A DNA stretch of 64,000 bases, taken from NCBI GenBank assembly GCA_012103455.1, contig WLWT01000002.1:496001-560000 (forward strand), given 5' to 3'. Of this stretch, positions 43,698 to 52,436 are shown piece by piece (position 1 is the stretch's first letter; every line of letters starts with the position of its first letter). The notes under the pieces are model-generated. The model was given only the letters and a program-made list of their open reading frames with translations. It was not told where the DNA came from and did not search any database. The position numbers and the translations under genes are program-made. This DNA comes from Gammaproteobacteria bacterium (GTDB lineage Bacteria > Pseudomonadota > Gammaproteobacteria > HK1).

Positions 43698-45038
43698 CTA
43701 ATGAAACTCCGGCACCCAACCGGCGTGTGCATCAAGCAACTCATCGACCATCGACCAGATCTGATCCAAATTGAGCTCTGCGCCCGTGTGTGGGTCAAGC
43801 ATGGCTGCGTGGTAGATGGCCTCGCGTTTTCCAGTGGTCAAGGCCTCGACCGTGAGTTGCTGGACATTGATGTTGGTTTGCATCATCGCCGTCAGGTGTC
43901 GCGGCAGGCGGTCCACCGCCCGGGGTTTGAGCCCACCGGCATCCACCACGCAGGGAACCTCGACGCAGCAATCAGCGGGTAAGTCGGGAATCAATCCCCG
44001 ATTCAGTACGTTGCCGTGAATCAAATAGGGCTCATCCAGCACCTGGGCGCGGATGATGCGGGCGGCGTATTCCAGCGATTGCTCGCACACCGGTGTATCG
44101 TCGGCCAGCAGTGCTTGCTCGGTTTCATCCCATTCGGCGAGCTGTTTCTCGCAGCGGCGCAGGTATTCATCGATAGGGATGTTGAAGCGTCCAATAAGGT
44201 CCGGCTGATGGGATTTGATAAACCAGGGTGTGTATTCCGCGAAATGTTCCGATGATTCCGTCACGAAGTAGCCTAGGCGTTTGAGCATCTCGTAGCGGAC
44301 TTCGTTGGTGCAACCGTCCCAGTTCGGGCCGAAGCTGCCGGCCTCGCCAATAGCCTTCAGGCGGGGGTAGAGGTCTTCGCGCGAACCATCGGGCAAGCGC
44401 TTCTCGAACCGTGTGTAGAAGTCCATGTGATTGATACCGGCGCAGTCATACTCGATGTTGTCGATATCTTCATTCAGGTCGCGTGCCAGATCCGCCGCCG
44501 TCCCCTGCACTGAATGGCACAAGCCGGCGAATTGCAACCGAGGGACCAACTTAGCCAACGCCAGGCAATTGATCGCCATGGGGTTGACGTACTGCAGCAT
44601 CAGCGCGTCAGGGCAGAGCGCCTGCATGTCGCGGGCGATATCCAGCAATGCGGGCACCGTGCGCAAACCTCGCATGATCCCGCCAATGCCCAGGGTGTCG
44701 GCGATGGTTTGCCGCAGGCCGTACCGGGTCGGGATCTCGAAATCGATGACAGTGCCGGGGCGATAACCCCCGACTTGAATCATGACGATGACGAAATCGG
44801 CCCCTGCTAGCGCTGCTCGCCGGTCCAGGGTCGCCGCGATGGCGGGTTTTGCGCCCAGCGTCTGCGCCACGCGCTCGGCCACCAGCTCGGAGGTGTCCAA
44901 GCGCTTGCGGTCGATGTCCTGAAGAGCGATGCAGACATTCGAAAATTCCTCCTGCAAGAGGATGTCGGTGACGATGTTGCGCATGAACACAGTGCTACCG
45001 GCACCGATGAAGGCGATCTTGGTGGGGTGGTCAGTCAT
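43698..45038 (-). CDS. melA: GH4 alpha-galactosidase / alpha-glucuronidase
   Basis: This 446-aa NAD+- and Mn2+-dependent family 4 glycosidase has the N-terminal Rossmann motif KIAFIGAGSTVFMRNIV, the NAD-contact LQYVNPMAIN, the metal-binding Cys in GLCHSVQGTA and the His of AGINHMDFY. These fit MelA-type alpha-galactosidases. With GH42 and a CUT1 importer it would degrade alpha- and beta-galactosides such as melibiose, raffinose or galactosylglycerol. It is the last gene of the minus-strand operon (12 nt after the MalG-like permease). Stop TAG. Intact. Confidence 0.88.
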   Translation of the reverse strand: MTDHPTKIAFIGAGSTVFMRNIVTDILLQEEFSNVCIALQDIDRKRLDTSELVAERVAQTLGAKPAIAATLDRRAALAGADFVIVMIQVGGYRPGTVIDFEIPTRYGLRQTIADTLGIGGIMRGLRTVPALLDIARDMQALCPDALMLQYVNPMAINCLALAKLVPRLQFAGLCHSVQGTAADLARDLNEDIDNIEYDCAGINHMDFYTRFEKRLPDGSREDLYPRLKAIGEAGSFGPNWDGCTNEVRYEMLKRLGYFVTESSEHFAEYTPWFIKSHQPDLIGRFNIPIDEYLRRCEKQLAEWDETEQALLADDTPVCEQSLEYAARIIRAQVLDEPYLIHGNVLNRGLIPDLPADCCVEVPCVVDAGGLKPRAVDRLPRHLTAMMQTNINVQQLTVEALTTGKREAIYHAAMLDPHTGAELNLDQIWSMVDELLDAHAGWVPEFH

Positions 45039-45050
45039 GTCGGGAGTGGT

Positions 45051-45902
45051 TCAACCCTTGGTGGCGCCCAGCGTCAGCCCGGCGATGAAGTGTTTTTGCA
45101 TCAGGAAGAAGAGGACGACTGGCGGTAAGGCGGCGACAATGGAACCGGCCGAGATCAGGTGATAGGCCGCAATCCATTGTCCGTTCAGTGACTTCAGCCC
45201 GGCGGTGACGGGCATCGCGTGTTGACCCTGAATGAGTACGGTGGCCCAGAAATAATCGTTCCAGATGAACGTGAAGATGAGCACACACAGCGCGGCGATG
45301 GCAGGGCGGGTCAAGGGCAAGATGATACGCCAGAAGATCTTGATCTCCGAGGCGCCGTCGATCCTTGCTGCCTCGATGAGTTCGCGCGGTATGGCGCGAA
45401 TGAAGTTGCGCATGAACAAGGTACAAAAGCCCGTTTGGAAAGCAACGTGGAACAGCACCAGGCCAGTGATGGTGTCGTAGAGGCCCAATTGGAAAGTCAT
45501 GTCCCGGACCGGAATCATCAGGATCTGGAAGGGGATGAAATTGCCCGCCACAAAGGTGAAGAACAACAACAAGTTGCTGCGGAAGGAGTAGGCGGCCAGC
45601 GCGAAACCGCTCATGCAGCTCAGAGCCACGGCACCGAGCATGGTGGGTGTGGCGATCAACAAGCTGTTGATCAGGAAATCCAGCATGGGCGTGTTGGTGA
45701 ACACATCGTAGAGGTTCTGGCCCAGCCTCCACTGCGATGGTGGGCCCCAGAGATTGCCAGCGGTGATGTCTGCGGAACCGCGAACCGCCGTCATGGCCAC
45801 ACCCAACAGGGGCATGAGCCAAAGCAGCAAGCTCAGGGGCAGGGCGATCCGATAACCGTTGTTGATCCAGGGCGAGGTTTTTGCAATGGGGGTTGGAAAC
45901 AT
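45051..45902 (-). CDS. carbohydrate ABC permease, MalG type
   Basis: This 283-aa inner-membrane subunit has six helices and the EAA loop EAARIDGASEIKIFWRIILP, which contacts the ATPase. ATG 45902 overlaps the stop of the MalF-type permease by one base (TAATG). It forms the channel with that subunit. Confidence 0.9.
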   Translation of the reverse strand: MFPTPIAKTSPWINNGYRIALPLSLLLWLMPLLGVAMTAVRGSADITAGNLWGPPSQWRLGQNLYDVFTNTPMLDFLINSLLIATPTMLGAVALSCMSGFALAAYSFRSNLLLFFTFVAGNFIPFQILMIPVRDMTFQLGLYDTITGLVLFHVAFQTGFCTLFMRNFIRAIPRELIEAARIDGASEIKIFWRIILPLTRPAIAALCVLIFTFIWNDYFWATVLIQGQHAMPVTAGLKSLNGQWIAAYHLISAGSIVAALPPVVLFFLMQKHFIAGLTLGATKG

Positions 45903-46840
45903 TAGAGCCCCCGGCGCTCGTCCCGGTACATCCGGTAGATGAAGAACAGGATGTAGACCAGCATGATGGTGAACAGCACGGTCGCGATGGCGGATCCGTA
46001 GCCCATGCGGTATCCGTATTCGCTCAAGGCCTGTTCGAACATGAAATAGGCCAGCACGTTGGTCGAGCCCCAGGGTCCACCCTGGGTCATGATGGCGATC
46101 ATGTCGAAGCTGCGCAGCGCACCGATGACAGTCACCACCACGGCGATAAAGGTGGCCGGCCGCAGTTGCGGCAGGATGATGTTCCAGAACAGGGACCAGC
46201 CACGCGCTCCATCCAGTCTGCCTGCCTCGATCTGATCGGTAGAGACGTTATTCAACCCGGTGAGATAGAGGATCATGCAATAGGCGATCTGCGGATACAG
46301 GCCGGCGACGATGATGCCGTAGGTGGCCCATTCCTCATCGGCAAGCACCGCCCAGCCATCCAGACCGGCCCAGCCTAGAACCGGAGCGAGCACCCCCAGG
46401 TTAGGCTCGTAGAACCAGGTGAATATGAGCCCGATCACGATTTGAGAAATCACGAACGGGAAGAAAAACAGCGACTTGATGAGTCGAATACCGAATACGC
46501 TTTGATTCAGAAACAGCGCCAGGGCGAGCCCGACGGGCACTGCCAGCATGAAGCCGATCAGCCAGCGCAGGTTGTTCCATAGGGCGACGTAGAACTCTTC
46601 GTCGTCCAGCAATTCTATGTAGTTCTCCAATCCCACCCAGACCTTGGGAGACAGGCCGTCCCACTGGTAGAGACTGATGAGCATGGATTGGCCGATTGGC
46701 CAGAGCACGTAGACGGTGAAGCAGGCCAGGCCCGGGGCAAGGAACAGCCACGGCGTCAGGCGCTGCTGATGTCGTCGCCACCAACTGGAGCGACGCACAA
46801 CAGGTGCAGGCGCTGTTGAGGATGAGGTTTGTGTCAACAC
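45902..46840 (-). CDS. carbohydrate ABC permease, MalF type
   Basis: This 312-aa subunit has six predicted helices (first FLAPGLACFTVYVLWPIGQS) and the EAA-like loop IEAGRLDGARGWSLFWNIIL. It is the partner of the MalG-type permease and follows the binding-protein gene after a terminator hairpin. Intact. Confidence 0.9.
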   Translation of the reverse strand: MLTQTSSSTAPAPVVRRSSWWRRHQQRLTPWLFLAPGLACFTVYVLWPIGQSMLISLYQWDGLSPKVWVGLENYIELLDDEEFYVALWNNLRWLIGFMLAVPVGLALALFLNQSVFGIRLIKSLFFFPFVISQIVIGLIFTWFYEPNLGVLAPVLGWAGLDGWAVLADEEWATYGIIVAGLYPQIAYCMILYLTGLNNVSTDQIEAGRLDGARGWSLFWNIILPQLRPATFIAVVVTVIGALRSFDMIAIMTQGGPWGSTNVLAYFMFEQALSEYGYRMGYGSAIATVLFTIMLVYILFFIYRMYRDERRGL

Positions 46841-46845
46841 GATGG

Positions 46846-46868
46846 AAAAGGGGGCCCGTTCGGGCCCC
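46846..46868 (-). terminator. intra-operon terminator after the binding-protein gene
   Basis: On the minus strand GGGGCCCG, AA, CGGGCCCC forms a strong stem followed by CTTTT. It lies between the solute-binding protein and permease genes, the usual device for making more binding protein than channel. Confidence 0.75.
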
Positions 46869-46884
46869 GCTTTTGGACGGCGGA

Positions 46885-48132
46885 TTACTTGTAGATCCGC
46901 TTACGCGCCTTCTCCAGACGCTTGAGGATGGCATCCCGGCGCCCAGGCTTCACCATGTACTCCTGGAAGCCCTTCATGCCCGCCTTGGCCATCTCGGCCG
47001 GGGCATCGCGGTCGTAGAACTGCGCCATGGCATAGGCGTTGTTCAACATGTTCAAACCCGCAATCAGGAACTTGTCGTCCTTCACCTCGGATTGGTTGTT
47101 GATGGGCAGCTGACCCAGGATACCGTTGACTTCGGTCTGCACCTCGGCACGCGCGAGGAAGGCCAGGAAGCGACGAGCGTCCTTCTTGTTCTTCGCTTTA
47201 GCGGGAATATGAACCGTGTCGGTCGGTGCATCTTCGGCCTTGGGCAGTCCGGGGGTGATCTCCGGGAACTGGAAGAAGCCGAGCTGGTCATCGGTCAGGC
47301 CGGCTTCGCGAAGCGGTGCGACGGCGAAGTTGCCCATCACATACATGGCAGCCTCGCCCTTGACCATGGGCGTCAGGGCTTCCTGCCAGCTGTAAGCGGC
47401 GTGGTTCTCGATGAAGTAGCCGGACTTGACCAGCTTGTCCCAGGCATCAAAGGTCGCCTGCACCCGCTGGTCGGTGTAAGGCACCTTGCCCAGGGCGAGA
47501 TCCATGTGGAACTCGTAGCCGTTGACACGCAGGTTCAGGTAATCGAACACCCCAGCGGTGGTCCACAGGTATTTGGAGCCGATGGTGATGGGCGTGATGC
47601 CGGCGGCTTTGAGCTTGGCGCAGGCGGCCACGAACTCATCAAAGTTTGCAGGCACGGCGATGCCATGCTTCTCGAACAGGTCTTTGCGGTAGTACACGCC
47701 CCACTGATAGTAGGTATAGGGCACGCCCCACTGCTTGCCATCAATGGTCATGGATTTCTTGGCGTGGCCCATGTTCTCGTTCATGGAACCACCGGGCTGA
47801 GATTCATCAGCCCACAGATCGGACACATCCTCGAACAGACCGGCTTTCACGAAGGGCAGCATGCGGTTGCCGGCATACCAGTTCGCCACGTCCGGTGGGT
47901 TGGTGTTGAGGAAGTTACGGATGGACTGCTTGTAACCCTCGTGGTCGAACAGGTTCCATTTGATGGTGACATCAGGGTTCTCTTTCCGGAACCGATCCAC
48001 CAGGTACTGGAAGGCCTTCTTGGGAGCGGGATCAGAGGTATCGGTGGCGATCACCAACTCCCCGGCGTTGGCAGTTCCCAGGAACAGTGCACCGGCGATC
48101 AGTCCCGCCAGCGCTTTGCGCGTGATATTCAT
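46885..48132 (-). CDS. carbohydrate ABC solute-binding protein
   Basis: This 415-aa extracellular family 1 binding protein has a signal peptide (ITRKALAGLIAGALFLGTAN), then the mature start GELVIATDTSDPAPKKAF. PVANW-type hinge residues (PPDVANWYAGNRML) and QWGVPYTYYQWGVYYRKDLF fit CUT1 oligosaccharide binders. ATG 48132 has AAGAGAA upstream at better spacing than 48138. It delivers the galactoside to the two permeases. It is the first gene of the operon. Confidence 0.9.
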   Translation of the reverse strand: MNITRKALAGLIAGALFLGTANAGELVIATDTSDPAPKKAFQYLVDRFRKENPDVTIKWNLFDHEGYKQSIRNFLNTNPPDVANWYAGNRMLPFVKAGLFEDVSDLWADESQPGGSMNENMGHAKKSMTIDGKQWGVPYTYYQWGVYYRKDLFEKHGIAVPANFDEFVAACAKLKAAGITPITIGSKYLWTTAGVFDYLNLRVNGYEFHMDLALGKVPYTDQRVQATFDAWDKLVKSGYFIENHAAYSWQEALTPMVKGEAAMYVMGNFAVAPLREAGLTDDQLGFFQFPEITPGLPKAEDAPTDTVHIPAKAKNKKDARRFLAFLARAEVQTEVNGILGQLPINNQSEVKDDKFLIAGLNMLNNAYAMAQFYDRDAPAEMAKAGMKGFQEYMVKPGRRDAILKRLEKARKRIYK

Positions 48133-48189
48133 CGGCATTTCTCTTGCTTTGAGTGGTCATTGAATGGCCGCTGATGCGGCTCTACCTAT

Positions 48190-48207
48190 CAATCAAGGCT
48201 TGGATTG
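48190..48207. promoter_or_regulatory. possible operator upstream of the sugar operon
   Basis: CAATCAAGGCTTGGATTG is an imperfect 18-bp inverted repeat 58 bp upstream of the binding-protein start, similar in size to LacI-family sites. No regulator gene is present in the window to test the idea. Confidence 0.3.
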
Positions 48208-48307
48208 AGTGGGCGTGATACTAGGCGCTCAGCGCGAAAACGGGAATAGCCAAGCAGTGGCGAATAGGGCCGCCCAACGGAAATTCGAGAGGATGTAGGA
48301 GCCTGGG

Positions 48308-48975
48308 GTAGTAGGAAAAGTGAACGCCCTATTGCATCCAATCAAACAGTTAAGTGGAACGGGTGGAACGGGGTACAGGCTAGTCTTGAGTGATTCAGGT
48401 GGTGTGCGGTCAGGATTGTTGCATAGGACCCGCCTATTTTGGGGACCCGCCTATTTCGGTCAGAAATGGGCTGGCCATTTCCAGTAGTTGTCACTGGCCA
48501 TGCGCGTGCTCGCGCCGCTGCTTGACAACGCATCGGAACAAGGACGTGAACAGCGCCACTGGCGCTGGCGCCCGGCTCTAGGGTAACGCCCTGGGTTGGT
48601 TGGCTCCGGGTTCGTTGCTTGTGGCTTTGTCCTTGCTTGTGGTTTTGTCCTTGAAGGGGTCAAGGATTTGTTGTTCACCGCCCGGTCTTCGATACTGGCC
48701 ATCACCTCAGCCTTTGCACCGCGGCGCTCACCGGTTTCACTATCGATATTCAATACCCGTTGCAGGCGTTGCGCCCAGATCATGGCATCACGCCGCATCT
48801 GATAAGGGTTTGCGGTTCAACGGATACGTCTGGCTTTGTTACCCGTGCCCGGCTTGGCCGGTGTCACTCACGCCCGGTGCTCACTGTTGGTGGTCGGATC
48901 CGGTCGATAACCCGAATGGACCGCCTCGGTTTCGATTTTCGCTTATGGATACTCTTTTGGTTTGTTTTTCAACAG
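48308..48975 (-). mobile_element. IS91-family remnant, copy 2
   Basis: Begins with the family-B end (ACGCCCTATTGCATCCAATC) and contains the transposase C-terminus RRDAMIWAQRLQRVLNIDS, ETGERRGAKAEVMASIEDRA on the minus strand. Direct duplications occur at 48354-48375 (GTGGAACGGG twice), 48426-48460 (GGACCCGCCTATTTTGG type) and 48613-48650 (TTGCTTGTGGCTTTGTCC type). Non-functional. Confidence 0.8.
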
Positions 48976-48979
48976 GCTG

Positions 48980-49813
48980 TTAGGTGGTCGCGCCGACCAA
49001 AAGCCACATACCCCAGGCGAGCAGCAGTGAGCCGCTGACGAAACGAACTGCTTTGGGCCCGCCAGGCATGACTTTTTCAAAGATGACGAACGCTGTGATG
49101 ATGACGACCCACAGCATGTTCATGACGCCGACTGCAAACAGCACCAGCATCAGCGCCCAGCAGCAGCCGACACAATAGAGGCCGTGTCTGAGCCCCATGG
49201 CCAGCGCACCGCCGGTTCCGTCGCGCCACTGCGTCATCACAAACCCCAGCGGGGTGCGGCACTTGTTGAGGCAGACGTCTTTCCAGGGTGTGAACTGGTA
49301 CAGGCCGGCGACAACCAGCGCAATGCCGGCCAGTACATGGCTGCTATTGTCCATCATCGGTGTCAGCAGCGCGTAACGGTGCATAGGCCACTGCGCCAGC
49401 GCCGCGAGCGCGCTGAAGCCCGCCCAGGCGATCACGTAGCCGGCGATAAACACCCACGTGGACACATAGGGCTGGCTGGCCGCGCGCTTCCTGCGGTTGA
49501 TGGCAGTGAACATCATCACCATCGGGAACGCCGACGGCACCATCATTGCCATCATCATGACGGCCCACATGAGAAACGTCAGCCAGAAGTCGAGCGGTGC
49601 CCACGGCCGTGCGTCGAGCCCGGTAGGCGGCATCCACATCTGCGCCATTGGCATAGTCTGCATATGCCAGAACATCATCAGCAGGTACAACCACGCAATG
49701 CCGCTGACCGCCAGCAAGCTGATCAGCACAAACCATTTGTCCGGCCGCGACAGCGCCTTCCAGCCAGACTGGCCGGCGTCCGGGAAACCTGGTGCTGTGT
49801 CGTCTAGTCGCAT
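48980..49813 (-). CDS. DUF2182 integral membrane protein
   Basis: This 277-aa protein has about seven helices and Met/Cys/His-rich motifs: FLMWAVMMMAMMVPSAFPMV, LAGLYQFTPWKDVCLNKCR, MGLRHGLYCVGCCWALM. These identify DUF2182, annotated as predicted metal-binding membrane proteins and often adjacent to DUF1326, as here. A metal (copper?) handling role is inferred from the Met/Cys clusters. It is the last gene of the oxygenase-led run on the minus strand, 12 nt after a 30-codon ORF. Intact. Confidence 0.85.
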   Translation of the reverse strand: MRLDDTAPGFPDAGQSGWKALSRPDKWFVLISLLAVSGIAWLYLLMMFWHMQTMPMAQMWMPPTGLDARPWAPLDFWLTFLMWAVMMMAMMVPSAFPMVMMFTAINRRKRAASQPYVSTWVFIAGYVIAWAGFSALAALAQWPMHRYALLTPMMDNSSHVLAGIALVVAGLYQFTPWKDVCLNKCRTPLGFVMTQWRDGTGGALAMGLRHGLYCVGCCWALMLVLFAVGVMNMLWVVIITAFVIFEKVMPGGPKAVRFVSGSLLLAWGMWLLVGATT

Positions 49814-49825
49814 CGCGGTGACCGG

Positions 49826-49918
49826 CTAGATGAGGCCCAGTACGATAGCGATGCCAATGATCACTGCGCCGACGATCATCGAAATTTTCCTGACCATATC
49901 GTCGTCTTGTTCAGGCAT
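49826..49918 (-). CDS. 30-aa single-helix membrane peptide
   Basis: ATG 49918 follows AGAGGTGATCGAC, a strong ribosome-binding site, and encodes an acidic N-terminus (PEQDDDMVRKI) then one hydrophobic helix SMIVGAVIIGIAIVLGLI, ending TAG. It lies between the hypothetical gene and DUF2182 with tight spacing. It could be a small accessory subunit of the DUF2182 protein or oxygenase. Confidence 0.65.
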   Translation of the reverse strand: MPEQDDDMVRKISMIVGAVIIGIAIVLGLI

Positions 49919-49954
49919 GTCGATCACCTCTTCGTGTCAGTTTTACGAACTCTT

Positions 49955-50341
49955 TCAGTTTGAGCGATACTGGTTCGAGCGATGCGTCTTTGTCATCGTG
50001 TGCGATCCAGCGCCGCACTGCGCTGGCGTCTTCGGCCAGAAAGATATGGCCTGTGGTGACGGCTCATCGAGCATGGTAATTACCGTATCGGCGCCGGCCG
50101 GATCCAGGCCGAAATGCTCTTTCAGCTTCGCCGCTATCAGGGCGTCCGCGCTGGTCTTGTCGATTCCGTCATAGTCCGCAAGGTACAGCACGGCGCCGCC
50201 AACGAACAACTGCGCGTGGCTGCTGGTGTGTCCGCGCGCCAGCGTGCCCGTTGCGAGATTCGCCAGCGTTGCGCCGATGAACGGAGCGAAGTCGTTTGCC
50301 ACGCCGTCGCTCACCGCCGCGCTGGTGCTCCCGCGAGCCAC
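49955..50341 (-). CDS. hypothetical protein, 128 aa
   Basis: GTG 50341 lies 6 nt after the DUF1326 stop. The sequence (ATLANLATGTLARGHTSSHA, LFVGGAVLYLADYDGIDKT, ADALIAAKLKEHFGL) looks folded but matches no family I know. The position inside the operon supports it being real. The last ~30 residues are basic and polar. Confidence 0.5.
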   Translation of the reverse strand: MARGSTSAAVSDGVANDFAPFIGATLANLATGTLARGHTSSHAQLFVGGAVLYLADYDGIDKTSADALIAAKLKEHFGLDPAGADTVITMLDEPSPQAISFWPKTPAQCGAGSHTMTKTHRSNQYRSN

Positions 50342-50347
50342 CCGTTT

Positions 50348-50986
50348 CTAGGCTGCCGGTAGTTCCAGCATACCCGCCTCGTACGGACCGTACACGAACG
50401 GCGCGGACAAACCGGTGGTCGCGGTTGCGCCCCAGCTTTTCACGTCGTAGTCGCTGTACTTCGCGCTGCTCACCACGTTGATGGTGGTGGCATTGCCTGG
50501 CGCCACAGCCAGCGGGTGGTTGGTGATGAGCACGGGACGCCCGCCCTCGCCGCCGAGCTCATCCATGTTCAACTCGCCGACGCCTTCGACCCTGAGTTGT
50601 CGCGCTTTGCCATACTCCCTGTATTCGATCGGGACCTTCTTGACGCCTTTGACTTCGCCGACCAGCGAGGCAATGATGGCGAGGTGGCCACCGCCTTCGC
50701 CGCTCCAGATCTTCTCGATGGCTGCCTGTTGTTTGTCGTCGGCGCGTTCGTCCACGTACAAAGCCAGTTTCCAGCCGCCGTCCGTCAGCGAACCGGGCGC
50801 GTGCAACCAGGCGGACACGTTGAGATCATCGAGGCTCACACCGTCGGCGTGGCCGCGGGCGATATGCCAGCCCACGAAGGCCTCGCAAAATCCCTGTGAA
50901 GGCGGTTGCAGAAAGATGCACGGGCACGGTGTGTCGCAGTTGCATCCTTCAAAGTACGTTCCTTCCAGTCTCCAGTCTTTGGGCAT
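50348..50986 (-). CDS. DUF1326 protein
   Basis: This 212-aa protein has the DUF1326 N-terminal Cys motif WRLEGTYFEGCNCDTPCPCI and WHIARGHADGVSLDDLNV. DUF1326 and DUF2182 co-occur widely; the C-N-C-D-x-P-C-P-C cluster suggests metal binding. ATG 50986 follows GAGGACAAG. It is soluble, with no signal. Intact. Confidence 0.88.
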   Translation of the reverse strand: MPKDWRLEGTYFEGCNCDTPCPCIFLQPPSQGFCEAFVGWHIARGHADGVSLDDLNVSAWLHAPGSLTDGGWKLALYVDERADDKQQAAIEKIWSGEGGGHLAIIASLVGEVKGVKKVPIEYREYGKARQLRVEGVGELNMDELGGEGGRPVLITNHPLAVAPGNATTINVVSSAKYSDYDVKSWGATATTGLSAPFVYGPYEAGMLELPAA

Positions 50987-51083
50987 TTTCTTGTCCTCCG
51001 TTATTCCGGTATGTCGAATAGGGTTGCGTCGAACAATGCCGACAGTTCGCTTTGTTCAGTTACGGGTCGTGCCTGGCCCCGGC

Positions 51084-51290
51084 TCAGTTCTTGAACCACT
51101 TCCAGGGCTCATCTTTCGCCACCACAAAATAAATCCATACATTGACCATCAGGATGACCAGCAAAGCGATAGCGCCACCGATCGCCCAGATGATTTCCCG
51201 GTAGTTGTCGGCAAAGCCGATCGCGCTCATTGCCCAGGCTGCAATTGCGGACCAGGCCACCATTATGGCCAGTGCTTTGATTGATGCCAT
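51084..51290 (-). CDS. 68-aa two-helix membrane protein
   Basis: Two hydrophobic helices (ALAIMVAWSAIAAWAMSAIG and IIWAIGGAIALLVILMVNVW) and a C-terminal FVVAKDEPWKWFKN. GAGGAAAAAT precedes ATG 51290. It lies between the ferredoxin-reductase and DUF1326 genes. No named family recognised; plausibly a small subunit of the membrane oxygenase system. Confidence 0.65.
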   Translation of the reverse strand: MASIKALAIMVAWSAIAAWAMSAIGFADNYREIIWAIGGAIALLVILMVNVWIYFVVAKDEPWKWFKN

Positions 51291-51335
51291 TTTTCCTCCT
51301 TCGAATCGGATTTTGTGTTTATCTGGCGGAATACG

Positions 51336-52421
51336 TCAACGCCCGGCAGGCATGGTGCTGGCATCCAGAAACTTGTCGAAGAAAATACGCTCATTCGATA
51401 AACCCGCCGCATTCATAACGACAATAGCGGCGTCGATCATCGGCGGCGGGCCACACAAATAACCCTCACAAGCCTGCATATCAATAGCGCCGGTCTCTAC
51501 ATATTGTTTCTGCAGATGGTCCGTCACCATCCCGCGCGCGCCTTGCCAGTCGCTGTCGGGCGGCTCTTCCGACAATACCGGCACGAACTCGAAGTGCTTG
51601 CCGCTCCAACTGTTCGCAAGCGCTTCCATGACGTCGAGGCAGTACAAATCCTGTTGGGTCCGGGCGCCGAACAGGAAAGTAACATCCCGTTGCACGGCCG
51701 CGCTTTGCGCGGCTTCGAGCAAAGCCTTGATCGGCGCCAGCCCGCTGCCGCCGGCTACACACAGGATAGGCGCGTCTCCCGGTCGCAGCCAGAACGATCC
51801 GTAGGGGGCGCTGACGGTGAGCGGCGTGCCGCTGCGGTCGCCGGCAAACAACCATTCAGTGAACTCGCCGCCGGGCACCAGGCGGATGAAGAACATCAGG
51901 TCGCCGGCGCCGTGGTTGCCGGGCGCGGTAGCAAAGGAATACGAACGCGGTTTTTCGATGTCGCTCACCATCAACTCGGCATACTGACCGGCCGTGTAGT
52001 CCGGTGGCGATGCTGCGTCTATGTCGATCGATAGTTCCACGATGTCGTGTGTCAGCCTGATTATTTTTTTTATCACGCCGGGGTACGGCGCGACGCTCAC
52101 GGCGGCGTCGGACTCCAACTCTACTTCTACGACCAGATCGCTGCGTGGCGAGGTCTGACACGCCAGGATCATGCCCGCATTCAACTCGTCGCCGTCCAGG
52201 ACATAAGAGAAGTCCGACAACGGCTTTATCTTGCCTTCTTTCAACGTGCACCGGCAGGTGCCGCAACTGCCGACCCTGCACTCGTGCGGCCACGCCAGCC
52301 CGGCTGCCAGCGCGGCCTTCAGCAAATTGTCCCCCGCTTTTACCTCAACCCGCTTGCCTGCCGGGAGGATCCTTGCCGACCAGTCTTGCTTCTTGCTTTT
52401 TAGAAAGCCGAACATCCACAT
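51336..52421 (-). CDS. 2Fe-2S ferredoxin / FAD-NAD(P) reductase (XylA-type)
   Basis: This 361-aa electron-transfer flavoprotein has an N-terminal plant-type 2Fe-2S domain with CRVGSCGTCRC...C, an FAD-binding PRSYSFATAP and an NAD-binding ILCVAGGSGLAPIKALLE, and ends in the typical C-terminal FDKF. This order matches XylA, the reductase of xylene monooxygenase. It supplies electrons to the XylM-like hydroxylase encoded two genes upstream. Intact. Confidence 0.92.
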   Translation of the reverse strand: MWMFGFLKSKKQDWSARILPAGKRVEVKAGDNLLKAALAAGLAWPHECRVGSCGTCRCTLKEGKIKPLSDFSYVLDGDELNAGMILACQTSPRSDLVVEVELESDAAVSVAPYPGVIKKIIRLTHDIVELSIDIDAASPPDYTAGQYAELMVSDIEKPRSYSFATAPGNHGAGDLMFFIRLVPGGEFTEWLFAGDRSGTPLTVSAPYGSFWLRPGDAPILCVAGGSGLAPIKALLEAAQSAAVQRDVTFLFGARTQQDLYCLDVMEALANSWSGKHFEFVPVLSEEPPDSDWQGARGMVTDHLQKQYVETGAIDMQACEGYLCGPPPMIDAAIVVMNAAGLSNERIFFDKFLDASTMPAGR

Positions 52422-52436
52422 TGTTGCTTCAACGCG

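Noticed and set aside
46804..48174. 456-codon + strand frame
   Set aside because: Antisense to the solute-binding protein gene, which has a signal peptide, family motifs and operon context.
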